64,000 bases of DNA from Pseudomonadota bacterium. Lineage in GTDB: Bacteria > Pseudomonadota > Alphaproteobacteria > Micavibrionales > CSBR16-224. The notes under the pieces were generated by a model. That model was not told the origin of the DNA. It made no database searches and saw nothing but the letters and a program-made list of their open reading frames with translations. Shown here piece after piece: positions 7,654-17,752 of this stretch. The position numbers and the translations under genes were made by a program. Where the stretch lies: contig CP053449.1 in assembly GCA_013285465.1 (NCBI GenBank), positions 1,381,540 through 1,445,539 of the forward strand, written 5' to 3'. The first letter of the stretch is position 1; each line of letters begins with the position of its first letter.

Positions 7654-9483
7654 TTACTCGACAGTCACACTTTTCGCCAGATTACGCGGCTGGTCAACAT
7701 CCGTGCCTTTTTCAACAGCGGTATGATAAGCCAATAGCTGTACGGGAATTGTATAAAGGATCGGCGCAACAAATTCATCCGCCTCCGGCAGTGTAATCGT
7801 CCATGTCGCAATATCCTTCATTGCCGCACAACCACGCGCATCAGACAGCAGCAGCACTTTACCGCCGCGCGCCACGACTTCCTCGGCATTGGAGGCGGTT
7901 TTTTCAAACAGCGCATCATAAGGGGCAACGACAATCACCGGCACATCTTCATCAATCAAGGCGATGGGTCCGTGTTTCATTTCCCCTGCCGCATAGCCTT
8001 CGGCATGGATATAGGAAATTTCTTTCAGTTTCAGCGCACCTTCCAGCGCAATCGGGTAAGATGCACCGCGTCCCAGATACAGCACATCACGCGCCTTGGC
8101 AATTTCACGGCTCAGGCTTTTAATGGCCTTATCATGGTTCAAAACCTCGGCAACAGCCGCAGGCAGATGGCGCAACGCATCAGCCAGACGCATTTCCTCT
8201 TCCTGCGTAATGGTTTTCCGCTCCTGCGCCAGTGCCAGCGTAATACAGGCCAGTGTTGTCAGCTGCGTTGTAAATGCCTTGGTCGAGGCCACACCGATTT
8301 CCGGCCCGGCCAGCGTTCGCATCACATGATGGGATTCCCGCTCGATCGTGCTTTCCACCGTGTTCAGGATGGAAATCACGCTTTGCTTTTGCGATTTGCA
8401 GTAACGCAATGCCTCCAGCGTATCCAGCGTTTCCCCTGACTGGGAGATAAACAGCGCCGCGCCGCCTTCGGGCATCGGCGGGGTACGGTAACGGAATTCC
8501 GAGGCCACATCCACTTCCACCGGCAGCCGTGCCAATTGTTCCAGCCAGTATTTCGCGACCAATCCCGCATAATAGGCCGTACCGCAAGCGCTGACCGTCA
8601 AACGCGGCGTATCCTTCAACACATCCATGATATCGGCGGGAATAGTGATATGCCCCGTTGCGGGATGCATAAAGGTCGTCAGCGTCTCACCGATCACTGC
8701 GGGCTGCTCGTAAATTTCCTTCAGCATGAAATGCTTGTATTTTCCCTTGCCCGTCAACGCACCTGACAAGGTGGTTTCCCGCACTTCACGGTTAATTTCT
8801 TTGCCGTCGCAGGTTTTGATGACAGCCCCTGCCCCTGTCATTTCGACGCGGTCGCCGTCTTCCAGAAAACAGATTTTATTCGTCATCGGCGCCAATGCAT
8901 AAGCATCAGATGCCAGATACATTTCACCGTCACCGTAGCCAACCACCAGCGGCGTGCCCTGACGCGCCCCGAACATAAAATCGTTCTCACCTGTAAAAAG
9001 CATCGCGACGGAGAACGCCCCTTCCAGCCTGTCCATACAATCATTGGCGGCTTGTAAAACCGTACGCCCCTGCTTGATGTAATGTGTTACCAGATGCGCA
9101 ATCACTTCCGTATCGGTTTCTGTCGTAAAACGGCATTGGCTTTGCTCCAGCTCTGCTTTCAGCTCCTTATAATTCTCGATAATGCCGTTATGCACCACGG
9201 CAACCAGATCCGTTGCATGCGGATGCGCGTTATTTTCCGTCGGCATGCCATGCGTCGCCCAGCGCGTATGGCCGATGCCGATTGACCCCGGCAGCGGATC
9301 ATTGGCGATTTTATCGGATAAATTCACCAATTTGCCTTCCGCACGGCGGCGGGTAATCTGCCCGTCAATCAGCGTAGCAACACCCGCGCTGTCATAGCCG
9401 CGATATTCCAGACGCTTCAAACCTTCCACAAGGCGTTCCGCCGCATTTTGCTCTTTTCCGACAATGCCGACAATTCCACACAT
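7654..9483 (-). CDS. glmS: Glutamine--fructose-6-phosphate aminotransferase (isomerizing)
   Basis: 609 residues, full length. Makes glucosamine-6-phosphate from fructose-6-phosphate and glutamine, the first step to UDP-GlcNAc for peptidoglycan and LPS. MCGIVGIVG gives the N-terminal nucleophile C2 of the glutaminase domain; GHTRWATHG, two SIS sugar-isomerase domains (SQSGETLDT and later GRGASYPIALEGALKLKEISY) and the ending LAKSVTVE are typical. It starts 3 bases after the glmU stop, so the two enzymes form one operon. No glmS ribozyme is expected or seen. Confidence 0.98.
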   Translation of the reverse strand: MCGIVGIVGKEQNAAERLVEGLKRLEYRGYDSAGVATLIDGQITRRRAEGKLVNLSDKIANDPLPGSIGIGHTRWATHGMPTENNAHPHATDLVAVVHNGIIENYKELKAELEQSQCRFTTETDTEVIAHLVTHYIKQGRTVLQAANDCMDRLEGAFSVAMLFTGENDFMFGARQGTPLVVGYGDGEMYLASDAYALAPMTNKICFLEDGDRVEMTGAGAVIKTCDGKEINREVRETTLSGALTGKGKYKHFMLKEIYEQPAVIGETLTTFMHPATGHITIPADIMDVLKDTPRLTVSACGTAYYAGLVAKYWLEQLARLPVEVDVASEFRYRTPPMPEGGAALFISQSGETLDTLEALRYCKSQKQSVISILNTVESTIERESHHVMRTLAGPEIGVASTKAFTTQLTTLACITLALAQERKTITQEEEMRLADALRHLPAAVAEVLNHDKAIKSLSREIAKARDVLYLGRGASYPIALEGALKLKEISYIHAEGYAAGEMKHGPIALIDEDVPVIVVAPYDALFEKTASNAEEVVARGGKVLLLSDARGCAAMKDIATWTITLPEADEFVAPILYTIPVQLLAYHTAVEKGTDVDQPRNLAKSVTVE

Positions 9484-9486
9484 GGC

Positions 9487-10833
9487 TTAGACTCCCTGTT
9501 CTTTCTCTTTACGTTTCTTGTCTCTGAATTTTTTCGCCCATTCCGCACGGATCAGTGTTTTCGCACGCGTCACCGCCAAGCCGTCAGCCGGAACCGTGCC
9601 GGAAACCGCACTGCCTGCCCCGACATAAGCGCCAGCACCAACCGTCACGGGCGCAATCAGCGAGGAATTCGAGCCGATAAAGGCGCCTGCGCCAATCACG
9701 GTTTTATATTTCAGGAAACCGTCATAATTGCAGGTAATCGTCCCCGCGCCGATATTCGCCTCCGCACCGATTTCCACATCGCCCAGATAAGACAGATGCG
9801 AGGCTTTCGCGCCCTTGCCGATCACGGCTTTTTTGGTTTCAACGAAATTACCGATTTTGGCATTCTCGCCAATATCGCTGCCGGGGCGAATACGGGCAAA
9901 GGGCCCGATTTTCGCGCCGCTGCGAATAATACAATCCTCCAGATGGCTAAAGGGTAAAATCTCCGCACCGCTTTCAATCGTCACGCCGCGTCCGAAGACA
10001 ACATTCGCACCGATCGTGACGTCATGGCCTATTTCGGTATCAAAACAGAACATCACCGTGTCAGGGTCTTGTAATGTGACGCCGTTTTCCATCGCCTTTT
10101 TCCGCAGGCGGTTCTGCAGCAGTTTTTCCACCCGCGCCAGATCTTCACGGGAATTAATCCCTGCCATGTCCTCTTCCGGAATTTCAATGAAGCGCGTTGC
10201 CAGATTATCCGCACGGGCAATTTCCGGCAGATGGGTGACGTAATATTCCCCCTGCACATTGTCATTGCTAAGCTTTTCCAGCCAGCCAAACAGATGCCGT
10301 CCATCCGCGCACATAATGCCGCCGTTACACAGCGTGATCTTGCGCTGCTCCTCCGTACAATCCTTATATTCGACGATGCGGTCGAGGATATCGTCCTTTT
10401 CAACCACCATACGGCCATACATGCCCGGATCATCCGGCAGCATGGCGGAAAAGACCAGCCCCGTATCGGGATGGGCGCGGCGCGCCTTGACCAGTTTTTC
10501 GATGCTTTCCGGCGTAATCAACGGCGAGTCTCCGAACAGGATGACAACATCTCCGTCAAAACCGTCCAGATATTGGCGCGTCGGCTTGACCGCACCGCCC
10601 GTACCGTTCGGCACGTCCTGTACGGCAACATCATGCGGCTGTACCGCCTGTGCCAGCGCGTCCATATCCTTGCCGACAACCACAACCAGTTTTTCAGGGT
10701 TCAAGGCATTTGCCGCATCAATCACGTGCTGCACCATCGGCTGACCTGCAACCGCATGGAGAGGTTTGGGCAAATCGGATTTCATCCGCGAGCCTTTTCC
10801 GGCCGCCAGAATAATACATGCGAGTTTTTGCAT
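9487..10833 (-). CDS. glmU: Bifunctional GlcN-1-P acetyltransferase / GlcNAc-1-P uridyltransferase
   Basis: 448 residues. The N-terminal nucleotidyltransferase domain opens with IILAAGKGSRMKSDLPK, the UTP-binding motif. The C-terminal left-handed beta helix shows hexapeptide repeats (IGHDVTIGANVVFG and onward) with the acetyltransferase active-site region GNFVETKKA and GTITCNYDG. It makes UDP-GlcNAc for cell-envelope synthesis and is transcribed with glmS downstream. Confidence 0.98.
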   Translation of the reverse strand: MQKLACIILAAGKGSRMKSDLPKPLHAVAGQPMVQHVIDAANALNPEKLVVVVGKDMDALAQAVQPHDVAVQDVPNGTGGAVKPTRQYLDGFDGDVVILFGDSPLITPESIEKLVKARRAHPDTGLVFSAMLPDDPGMYGRMVVEKDDILDRIVEYKDCTEEQRKITLCNGGIMCADGRHLFGWLEKLSNDNVQGEYYVTHLPEIARADNLATRFIEIPEEDMAGINSREDLARVEKLLQNRLRKKAMENGVTLQDPDTVMFCFDTEIGHDVTIGANVVFGRGVTIESGAEILPFSHLEDCIIRSGAKIGPFARIRPGSDIGENAKIGNFVETKKAVIGKGAKASHLSYLGDVEIGAEANIGAGTITCNYDGFLKYKTVIGAGAFIGSNSSLIAPVTVGAGAYVGAGSAVSGTVPADGLAVTRAKTLIRAEWAKKFRDKKRKEKEQGV

Positions 10834-10960
10834 TGGCTAAATCAGTCTTTCTTCTTTGTCCTGCAATAAGGGATTGTGCGTCCCTTGCCTTTCACCATGC
10901 CAACCCAGCGCAAAAAGCGCAAATCACAGTTTGTTGCAAAACATTACAAGGGAGGGCGTT

Positions 10961-12820
10961 TTACCACGCCGGAGCAGCATCGGCAATCTGGAAGTTGATA
11001 TAATCATTGCCGTTCCAATGATTAATAGAGAGTGTTCCGGCAAGATGCACAGGCTTGCCGCCGCTTTTCAGCAGAATATCGCCCAGTTCGGTATCCAGCG
11101 CGCGGAAAGCAATGGCCTTGAAGGCCGTATGACCACGGGTGCTGTCACGGACAAGACACTGGATATGATTTTCACCAACGACTTTCGGGCGCATGATCTG
11201 TGCCTCGGCCAGCACAAAGCGCGGCTCGGGATTTGCCGTACCGAAGGGTGCCAGCATCTCGATTTTGCGCAGCAAATCCATCGTCACCCCTGCCGCCGAG
11301 AGCACGGCATCAACTTTCAGTGACGGCACAATCGCGTTGCCGCCGCATTGTTTTTCAATATGGGTGCTGATATAGGTGCGAAAGTCATCCAGACGGTCAC
11401 GCATCACGGTAAAGCCCGCCGCCATTTTATGACCGCCACCTGCGACCAGAATGTCTTTTTGCCTTGCCGCGATAATGCCGCCACCAAGATCAATGCCGCT
11501 AACGCTGCGGCCCGATGCCTTGCCCGCGCCGTTTTCATCAAAACCGATGACACAGGCAGGGCGATTAAACCGTTCTTTCAATCTAGAGGCCACAATCCCG
11601 ATCACACCGGGATGCCAGCCCTCGCCATGAGCGATAACACACCATTCATGCAGCTCGATCGTTGCTTCGACCTGTTCGATGGCTTGCTCCAGAATTTCCG
11701 CCTCAATATCGCGGCGCTCCTGATTCAGATGGTTCAAACGGTGTGACAGTTTCAATGCTTCATTGTCATCCTCGGTCGACATCAGACGTGTGCCGGTATC
11801 GGACTCCCCGACGCGCCCACCCGCATTAATACGCGGCCCCAGCAAAAAACCGAGATGATAAGCTTTGGGGAAACTGTCCAGCCCGGCAACATCCGCCAAG
11901 GCTTTCATACCCGTATTCTGGCGTAGTGCCATGACTTTCAAGCCTTGCGCAACAAAGGCGCGGTTGACGGTTTTCAGCGGCACAACATCACAGACCGTGC
12001 CCAGCGCGACAATATCCAGCCAGCGCAGCAGCTTCGGCTCGTCCATTTTTTGTGCAGCATAATAGCCGCGATCGCGCAACACGCGGTTCACGGCAATCAA
12101 TGTCAAAAAGGCCACGCCGACAGCCGCCAGATGCCCCAGACTGCCGTCTTCATCAAAGCGGTTCGGGTTTACAATGGCATAGGCAGGCGGCATTTGCGGT
12201 TCACCCGTATGGTGATCCAGCACAATCACATCCAGCCCGGCTTCTGCCGCCGCTTCCAGCGGCGCAAAAGCGGAAATCCCGCAATCCACCGTCAGCAGCA
12301 GATCAATATTTTTATCATTTTTCAGATGCAGCAAGGCTTTCGCATTCGGGCCGTAGCCTTCTTTCATACGATCAGGGATATAAACCAGAATATCGTGGCC
12401 GACGGCTTTAAAAAACCGTTTCAGCAAGGCGGTCGAGGTCGCGCCATCAACATCATAGTCACCAAACACGGCAACTGCCTCACCGTTCATGATCGCATCA
12501 GCAATCCGTTCGGCAGATTTCTGCATATCCTTCAGCACATAAGGATCGGGCAATTGCGTTTTTAAAGATGGGTCAAGGAAGGCGGGTACCTCGTCAAAAG
12601 ACACGCCGCGCGCAATCAGCAGCCGCGCCAGAAACTCAGGCAAACCATGCCCCTGCGCCACAGCCAGCACGGCGCGTTCATCTGTTTCGGGGAAGATCCA
12701 TTTTTTGCCAAGAACGGAACGCTCAACATCCAGTACCCGCGTTTCTGTTTCCGCCTGTACTGCCTGTCCGTTTGTCTGTCCTTGGTCTTCCGCTTCGCTT
12801 CGTCGAAGTTGGTCTGTCAT
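10961..12820 (-). CDS. recJ: Single-stranded-DNA-specific exonuclease RecJ
   Basis: 619 residues. A 5'-3' ssDNA exonuclease of recombination and mismatch repair. VFGDYDVDGATSTALL (near 118), DCGISAF and VLDHHTGE (near 200) are DHH motifs, and VAGGGHKMAAGFTV is the DHHA1 motif, followed by the C-terminal OB-like domain. About 40 N-terminal residues are polar and poorly conserved. The ATG follows AAGGA. It is the last gene of hom-glpX-recJ, 8 bases after glpX, an order common in alphaproteobacteria. Confidence 0.96.
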   Translation of the reverse strand: MTDQLRRSEAEDQGQTNGQAVQAETETRVLDVERSVLGKKWIFPETDERAVLAVAQGHGLPEFLARLLIARGVSFDEVPAFLDPSLKTQLPDPYVLKDMQKSAERIADAIMNGEAVAVFGDYDVDGATSTALLKRFFKAVGHDILVYIPDRMKEGYGPNAKALLHLKNDKNIDLLLTVDCGISAFAPLEAAAEAGLDVIVLDHHTGEPQMPPAYAIVNPNRFDEDGSLGHLAAVGVAFLTLIAVNRVLRDRGYYAAQKMDEPKLLRWLDIVALGTVCDVVPLKTVNRAFVAQGLKVMALRQNTGMKALADVAGLDSFPKAYHLGFLLGPRINAGGRVGESDTGTRLMSTEDDNEALKLSHRLNHLNQERRDIEAEILEQAIEQVEATIELHEWCVIAHGEGWHPGVIGIVASRLKERFNRPACVIGFDENGAGKASGRSVSGIDLGGGIIAARQKDILVAGGGHKMAAGFTVMRDRLDDFRTYISTHIEKQCGGNAIVPSLKVDAVLSAAGVTMDLLRKIEMLAPFGTANPEPRFVLAEAQIMRPKVVGENHIQCLVRDSTRGHTAFKAIAFRALDTELGDILLKSGGKPVHLAGTLSINHWNGNDYINFQIADAAPAW

Positions 12821-12828
12821 TTTTTTCC

Positions 12829-13866
12829 TTAAAAGGAATACCAGGTCTTACGGTCAAAATTATGTGTTGCTTCAATATGGCGCACCGTACCGGTTTTGGA
12901 GCGCATGACAATGGAATACGTCTTCGCCCCTTGCGGATATTTCCGCACACCTTTCAGCATCGCGCCATCCGTTACGCCGGTTGCGGCAAACATGACATCG
13001 CCCGAGGCCATATCAATCACGCTGTATTTTTTATCCAGATCGGTAATGCCCCATTTTGCGGCGCGGGCTTTTTCATCATCATTGCGGAACAAAAGCCGCC
13101 CTTGCATAAAACCGCCGGTACTGCGCAAAGCCGCTGCCGCCAATACGCCTTCCGGCGCGCCGCCTGTACCCATATAAATATCAACACCCGCATCCGGGTC
13201 AGCTGTCGCAATCACCGCACTCACATCGCCATCGGGGATCAGCATAATACGTGCGCCCGCTGCGCGGACATCGGCAATCAGTTTCTCATGGCGCGGGCGG
13301 TTCAAGATGCAGACAACAATTTCATCCGTATCCACGCCTTTGATTTTTGCCAGCGCTTTCAGATTTTCAGCAACGGAATTATCCAGATCAATCATGCCCT
13401 CCGGAACTGAAAAGCCAACGGCAATTTTATCCATATACACATCGGGCGCATTCAAAAAGCCGCCCTTTTCCGCCAGCGCAATCACCGCCAGTGCATTCGG
13501 ACCGCCTTGCGCGGTAATGGTTGTGCCTTCCAGCGGATCAAGCGCGATGTCAACTTCCGGCGCTTTACTGCCGCCGCCGACTTTCTCGCCGATATACAGC
13601 ATCGGCGCTTCATCGCGTTCGCCTTCGCCAATCACGACGGTGCCGTTGATGTAAAGACTGTTCAGCGCCTTGCGCATAGCATCAACTGCGGCCTGATCGG
13701 CGGCTTTTTCATCGCCCCGCCCCATCAGGCGGGAGGCTGCAAGCGCCGCCGCTTCCGTCACGCGCACGACCTCCAGCGCTAGATTGCGATCCTGAAACGG
13801 TTTAATTTCCGTATCATCCATTTGGTTATCCATCATCTCGGTGGCCATTGCGGGTTGTGCTGTCAT
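12829..13866 (-). CDS. glpX: Fructose-1,6-bisphosphatase class II
   Basis: 345 residues. Hydrolyses fructose-1,6-bisphosphate in gluconeogenesis. ALDPLEGTTITAQGGPNAL (near 116-134) holds the metal-binding and phosphatase motif of the lithium-sensitive GlpX family; YMGTGGAPEGVLAAAALRSTGG is also characteristic. Lies between hom and recJ with short gaps. The ATG is preceded by AAAGGA. Confidence 0.97.
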   Translation of the reverse strand: MTAQPAMATEMMDNQMDDTEIKPFQDRNLALEVVRVTEAAALAASRLMGRGDEKAADQAAVDAMRKALNSLYINGTVVIGEGERDEAPMLYIGEKVGGGSKAPEVDIALDPLEGTTITAQGGPNALAVIALAEKGGFLNAPDVYMDKIAVGFSVPEGMIDLDNSVAENLKALAKIKGVDTDEIVVCILNRPRHEKLIADVRAAGARIMLIPDGDVSAVIATADPDAGVDIYMGTGGAPEGVLAAAALRSTGGFMQGRLLFRNDDEKARAAKWGITDLDKKYSVIDMASGDVMFAATGVTDGAMLKGVRKYPQGAKTYSIVMRSKTGTVRHIEATHNFDRKTWYSF

Positions 13867-13936
13867 CGGAACAGGTCCTTTCTGTCTGCAAAGCTGTAAA
13901 TCCTTTTATATCGAGGGCGCGGTTTACGCGTCATGC

Positions 13937-15238
13937 TTACGCATCCTCTTGGCCCATCATCTCAACTCTTAGAAAGCAGGGCTTCTCCAAAACGCTGTCA
14001 AGGCCGTGCAGAGCGGCAAGCACATCGCGCACGGCGCTCTCTTTCGCCTCGTGAGTTATCATAATCAAAGGTACACTTTCTGCACCGCCCTGTCCATACT
14101 GTAATATCGATTTCATCGAAACCGCATGGTCACGCAGCATTGCCGTCACATCAGCCATCACGCCGGGTTCATCCTTCACCGTCAGGCGCAGATAGAATCG
14201 GCCCGTCCGGGTTTCAAACGGCGCTTCCGTCTCTGTTTCCACAAAGGGGAGCCGTGGCGGTGCGCTACCGCGCGCAATATCCAGAATATCAGCCATGACC
14301 GCCGAAGCCGTCGGCATGCCGCCTGCCCCTGCACCGACATACAAAGTCGGGCCGACGCGGTCACCTTCAACAAAGACGGCATTGGTCGCCCCTTCAACCG
14401 TTGCAAGATTGGAGGATACCGGAATCATGCAGGGCGCAACGGTTTGCACCACGCCGTTTTCCGTCAGCCGCGCAATCCCCAGCAATTTGATGCGGTAACC
14501 CAGCTCTGCCGCGTAATCGATATCAATGGCGGAAATATTGCGCAACCCTTCGATTTCAACACCGTCAAAATCAGGCTTGCCGGTAAAGGCCAGCGCCGAC
14601 AACACTGCCAGCTTATGCCCCGCATCTATACCGTCAATATCAAAGGACGGATCAGCCTCTGCGTAACCGGCCTCCTGCGCATCTTTCAGCGCGGTTTCAA
14701 ATTCCAGCCCGTTCTGCCACATTTCCGTCAGGATATAATTGCAGGTACCGTTCAGAATACCGTAAACGGCGGAGATATGATTGGCGGCAAGCCCTTCACG
14801 CAGGGCTTTGATAATCGGGATACCGCCCGCAACCGCCGCTTCAAAGGCAAGGGTTTTGCCGTTTTCCGCCGCCAGCGCAAACAGCCCGGCGCCATGATGC
14901 GCCAACAGCGCCTTATTCGCCGTCACAACATGTTTACCATTGGCCAGACTGCTTTCCACCAGAACTTTCGCCGCGCCGCTGTCACCGCCGATCAGCTCGA
15001 CCACGATATCCAGCTCCGGCATATCCGCCATTGCCTCAGGCGTTTCAACCCATTCCACGCCCGACAGATCAAGGCCGCGGTCTTTTTTGCTGTCGCGCGC
15101 CGTCACAGCCGCGATTTCAATCTTGCGGCCTGAGCGTGCCGTCAGCATCCCGGATTCTGATTGAATGATTTTTACAAGCGATGCACCGACGGTGCCAAGG
15201 CCGGCAATACCGATTTTCAATGTCTGATCTTCTGCCAT
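13937..15238 (-). CDS. hom: Homoserine dehydrogenase (with C-terminal ACT domain)
   Basis: 433 residues from the ATG at 15238, which follows a GGGGTG sequence; a GTG two codons upstream is possible but less likely. Reduces aspartate semialdehyde to homoserine for threonine and methionine. GIAGLGTVGASLVKI is the NAD(P) fold, GILNGTCNYILTEM the family signature, and residues from about 345 (VKDEPGVMADVTAMLRDH) form an ACT domain that normally senses an end product such as threonine. Confidence 0.97.
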   Translation of the reverse strand: MAEDQTLKIGIAGLGTVGASLVKIIQSESGMLTARSGRKIEIAAVTARDSKKDRGLDLSGVEWVETPEAMADMPELDIVVELIGGDSGAAKVLVESSLANGKHVVTANKALLAHHGAGLFALAAENGKTLAFEAAVAGGIPIIKALREGLAANHISAVYGILNGTCNYILTEMWQNGLEFETALKDAQEAGYAEADPSFDIDGIDAGHKLAVLSALAFTGKPDFDGVEIEGLRNISAIDIDYAAELGYRIKLLGIARLTENGVVQTVAPCMIPVSSNLATVEGATNAVFVEGDRVGPTLYVGAGAGGMPTASAVMADILDIARGSAPPRLPFVETETEAPFETRTGRFYLRLTVKDEPGVMADVTAMLRDHAVSMKSILQYGQGGAESVPLIMITHEAKESAVRDVLAALHGLDSVLEKPCFLRVEMMGQEDA

Positions 15239-15295
15239 ACACACCCCACAGCAGCAGATATTTCACTTAAAGAAAACCCGCCAAGCTATTTGTTT

Positions 15296-16462
15296 TTAAT
15301 TTGTTTCCAGATCAACGCGACGGTCTTTCGGGTTATCACCCTCACCGCTGCTATAGATTTCGCCATGCGCGACGGTACGGATTTTTTCAGCAGGGATGCC
15401 TTCATTCTGCAAGACTTCCGCAACCGCTTCGGCACGTTTCGCACTCATTTGCAAATTGATTGCACGGCGCTCACCCGGATCATTGGTCGAGAATACGGCG
15501 CGGCTGGCATGACCGGAGACATGAACCGTGCGCCCTGCCGCAGCACGGGCAAATTCGCGGATCAAACGGCGGTCATTGGCATCAATGCGGGACGAGCCGT
15601 AATTAAAATACAGCGCATTATCAACATGTGTCGCCATCAGTTTCGGCGTGTTATAAGGCGCTGTTCCCGCAGTGCCATAGGCAGCAACGGGAGCGAAAGC
15701 ATCATCATCGCCGAAAATGTCGGGATAGCGGTTCACCGTGACGGAGGAACCGGCATATTGTGCCGTTTCATAACCGCCGCCGACATGGTAGGTTCCGCTG
15801 CGCGTATCATTCACCGGGCGCATCCCGCCGGATACAGGCATATCATCCAGCGAGAACACCGTCACACTGCCGCCGCTATAGTTTTCCACGCCGCCGCCAT
15901 ATTGTTCCGGCGGGCGCTGGCGCGCCGGCACCAAAGGCGGGTAATAATCGGGATCAGGTTGCCGTTGCGCCTCGGTAATAACCAGCGACGGGCGCGACGC
16001 CTGCTGCGGTTCCTGCCACGGGTTTAAACCCGGCGCAGGCTCAAGAACAACCGCCTGCACAGATTCCGGCGCAGGCGCGGTGACGACCTCTTCCTCGCGG
16101 GCGGGCGGGCGGGCGGGCATTGCCATGACGGTCTCCGGTTCCGGAGACATCCCTTCCGCCGGCGGTGTCCATAAATCCTGATATTCCGTTTCAACAGGCG
16201 TTGGCGCTTCCGCCATTTGCGGTGCCGACATACCGGAATTCATCGCCGTTCCGGGCAATGTCTGCAATTCAGGAGATTGCTGCGGCGGTGCGGGCGGCGG
16301 CTTCAAAACGAAAGCGTCACGTGTTGCGACCTCATAGCCGCCGTCATTGGTGACTTTATCGCCGAACCATTTGCCGAAATTCTGTACTTCGTAAACAGGA
16401 TGACCACATCCTGCCGTCAGCATGGTGGCCCCAAGACTGAGAACCAGCGCTATCTTCTTCAT
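15296..16462 (-). CDS. OmpA-domain lipoprotein with long proline-rich linker
   Basis: 388 residues from the ATG at 16462, which has GGAG six bases upstream (a TTG 12 bases earlier is the only alternative). The signal peptide ends in lipobox LTAGC (cysteine near 19), so it is lipid-anchored. Residues about 60-280 are low complexity, rich in Pro, Ala, Gln and Glu. The C-terminal 110 residues (LYFNYGSSRIDANDRRLI ... GHAS ... MSAKRAEAV ... RRVDLE) form an OmpA/Pal-like peptidoglycan-binding domain. The linker and a shared RPSLV motif also occur in the lipoprotein at 40797-42143. Probably tethers outer membrane to cell wall. Confidence 0.85.
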   Translation of the reverse strand: MKKIALVLSLGATMLTAGCGHPVYEVQNFGKWFGDKVTNDGGYEVATRDAFVLKPPPAPPQQSPELQTLPGTAMNSGMSAPQMAEAPTPVETEYQDLWTPPAEGMSPEPETVMAMPARPPAREEEVVTAPAPESVQAVVLEPAPGLNPWQEPQQASRPSLVITEAQRQPDPDYYPPLVPARQRPPEQYGGGVENYSGGSVTVFSLDDMPVSGGMRPVNDTRSGTYHVGGGYETAQYAGSSVTVNRYPDIFGDDDAFAPVAAYGTAGTAPYNTPKLMATHVDNALYFNYGSSRIDANDRRLIREFARAAAGRTVHVSGHASRAVFSTNDPGERRAINLQMSAKRAEAVAEVLQNEGIPAEKIRTVAHGEIYSSGEGDNPKDRRVDLETN

Positions 16463-16540
16463 TTTTTTCTCCAACGGTGAATCGCCCGTATCTTCTATGC
16501 GGCAAATCTTAGCATGTTCTTTTTATTAACAAAACAGTAA

Positions 16541-17095
16541 CTATCCGCTGCCGGTGTTTTTCTCACGGTAAAGACGCGCAATGCGAACATAGTGAGCGGC
16601 GGAGGATGTTAACCCCTGCTTTTCCTCTTCCGTCAAGTCGCGCATATGCCGCGCGGGGCTGCCGCCCCACAACGTGCCCGATGGCACAATTTTCCCCGGT
16701 GTCACCAGCGCTCCTGCCGCAACCATCGCCCCCTTTTCGACTTTCGCGCCATCCATGATGCAAGCCTGCATACCGATAAAAGCGCCATCCTCAATCGTGC
16801 AGGCATGGATCAAGGCCATATGGCCGATGGTCACATCATCGCCGATATAAGTACCCTGTAAGGTGGAGGATACATGCACAACCGTGCCGTCCTGAATATT
16901 TGTGCGCGCGCCTACCGTGATATTATTCACATCCCCGCGCAGCACGCAGCCGTACCAGATGCTGCTTTCACTGCCGATCTCCACCTCGCCCGTCACCACG
17001 GCGTTTTCCGCCACAAACGCATCCGCCGCGATCTGCGGCTGCATTTCCTGTACCCGTCGCCGTACCGTTTCATAGAATTCTTCGTTTGTATCCAT
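16541..17095 (-). CDS. Gamma carbonic anhydrase family protein (left-handed beta-helix hexapeptide repeats)
   Basis: 184 residues from the ATG at 17095, preceded by AAAGGAG at good spacing; a further in-frame start 40 codons upstream would cross the rpsI terminator and is unlikely. GSESSIWYGCVLRGDVNNITVG, TNIQDGTVVHV and TIGHMALIHACTIEDG carry the hexapeptide repeats and the metal-ligand histidines of the gamma-class carbonic anhydrase family (YrdA/PaaY/CaiE relatives). Many members show weak or no carbonic anhydrase activity, so the physiological role stays open. Confidence 0.88.
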   Translation of the reverse strand: MDTNEEFYETVRRRVQEMQPQIAADAFVAENAVVTGEVEIGSESSIWYGCVLRGDVNNITVGARTNIQDGTVVHVSSTLQGTYIGDDVTIGHMALIHACTIEDGAFIGMQACIMDGAKVEKGAMVAAGALVTPGKIVPSGTLWGGSPARHMRDLTEEEKQGLTSSAAHYVRIARLYREKNTGSG

Positions 17096-17141
17096 TCTTA
17101 TGCTCCTTTTGCGGCATAGAATAACACAGAGCCGCAGAAAG

Positions 17142-17171
17142 AAAAAAGGCGCTGTGTTGCCACAGCGCCTT
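17142..17171 (-). terminator. Intrinsic terminator after rpsI
   Basis: AAGGCGCTGTG and CACAGCGCCTT form an 11-bp stem with loop GCAA, followed on the minus strand by TTTTTT. It lies 29 bases after the rpsI stop and closes the rplM-rpsI operon. Confidence 0.9.
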
Positions 17172-17199
17172 TTCCTGTATTCGTATGCGATAGATGCAA

Positions 17200-17739
17200 T
17201 TAGCGTTTTGCCCACTGCATACCGCGGCGTGCCTTGCGGCGGCCGTATTTCTTACGCTCGACAACACGGCTATCGCGTGTCAGCATACCGGCGCGTTTCA
17301 GAGCCGGACGGAATTCCGGGTCAAAATTGATCAGCGCACGGGAAATACCGTGGCGTACCGCACCGGCCTGGCCGGATAATCCGCCACCTTTGACCGTGCA
17401 GACAACGTCAAATTTGCCGTCGCCGCTGATAATACCGAAAGGCTGGTTCAAAATCAGGCGCTGCGTCGCACGTGCGAAGTAGATATCCTGATCGCGACCG
17501 TTGACCGTGACTTTACCTGTTCCGGGCTTGACCCATACGCGGGCAACAGCGTCTTTACGACGACCTGTGCCATAAGCGCGGCCTTGCGCATCCAGAACCG
17601 GCTCCAGTTTCACGACTTCGGTTTTGGCAACCTCTTTCGTTTCGGCTACGGTTTCTGCTTTATCATCTTTTGCGACAGCTTTGTCTTTTTCAGCCATAGC
17701 GTCTTTCAGATCTGCAAGTGTCTTTTTATCTTCCGTCAT
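17200..17739 (-). CDS. rpsI: 30S ribosomal protein S9 with acidic N-terminal extension
   Basis: 179 residues against about 130 in E. coli. Residues from about 53 ([19 protein letters not shown]) through the C-terminal [17 protein letters not shown] are S9; the tail reaches the ribosomal P site. The first about 50 residues are a charged Lys/Asp/Glu/Ala-rich extension, seen in shorter form in other alphaproteobacteria. The gene follows rplM by 13 bases, the standard L13-S9 pair. Confidence 0.97.
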   Translation of the reverse strand: MTEDKKTLADLKDAMAEKDKAVAKDDKAETVAETKEVAKTEVVKLEPVLDAQGRAYGTGRRKDAVARVWVKPGTGKVTVNGRDQDIYFARATQRLILNQPFGIISGDGKFDVVCTVKGGGLSGQAGAVRHGISRALINFDPEFRPALKRAGMLTRDSRVVERKKYGRRKARRGMQWAKR

Positions 17740-17752
17740 CTTTCAAATCCCC

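Noticed and set aside
9082..9285. Possible further RNA genes and CRISPR arrays
   Set aside because: No repeated spacer pattern, no 16S, 23S or 5S rRNA segment, and no tmRNA or RNase P RNA signature was seen anywhere in the window; only the two tRNAs are supported.
14126..15133. A 335-codon plus-strand frame antisense to hom
   Set aside because: Arg/His/Gln-rich antisense shadow of a conserved gene; no motif or initiation signal.
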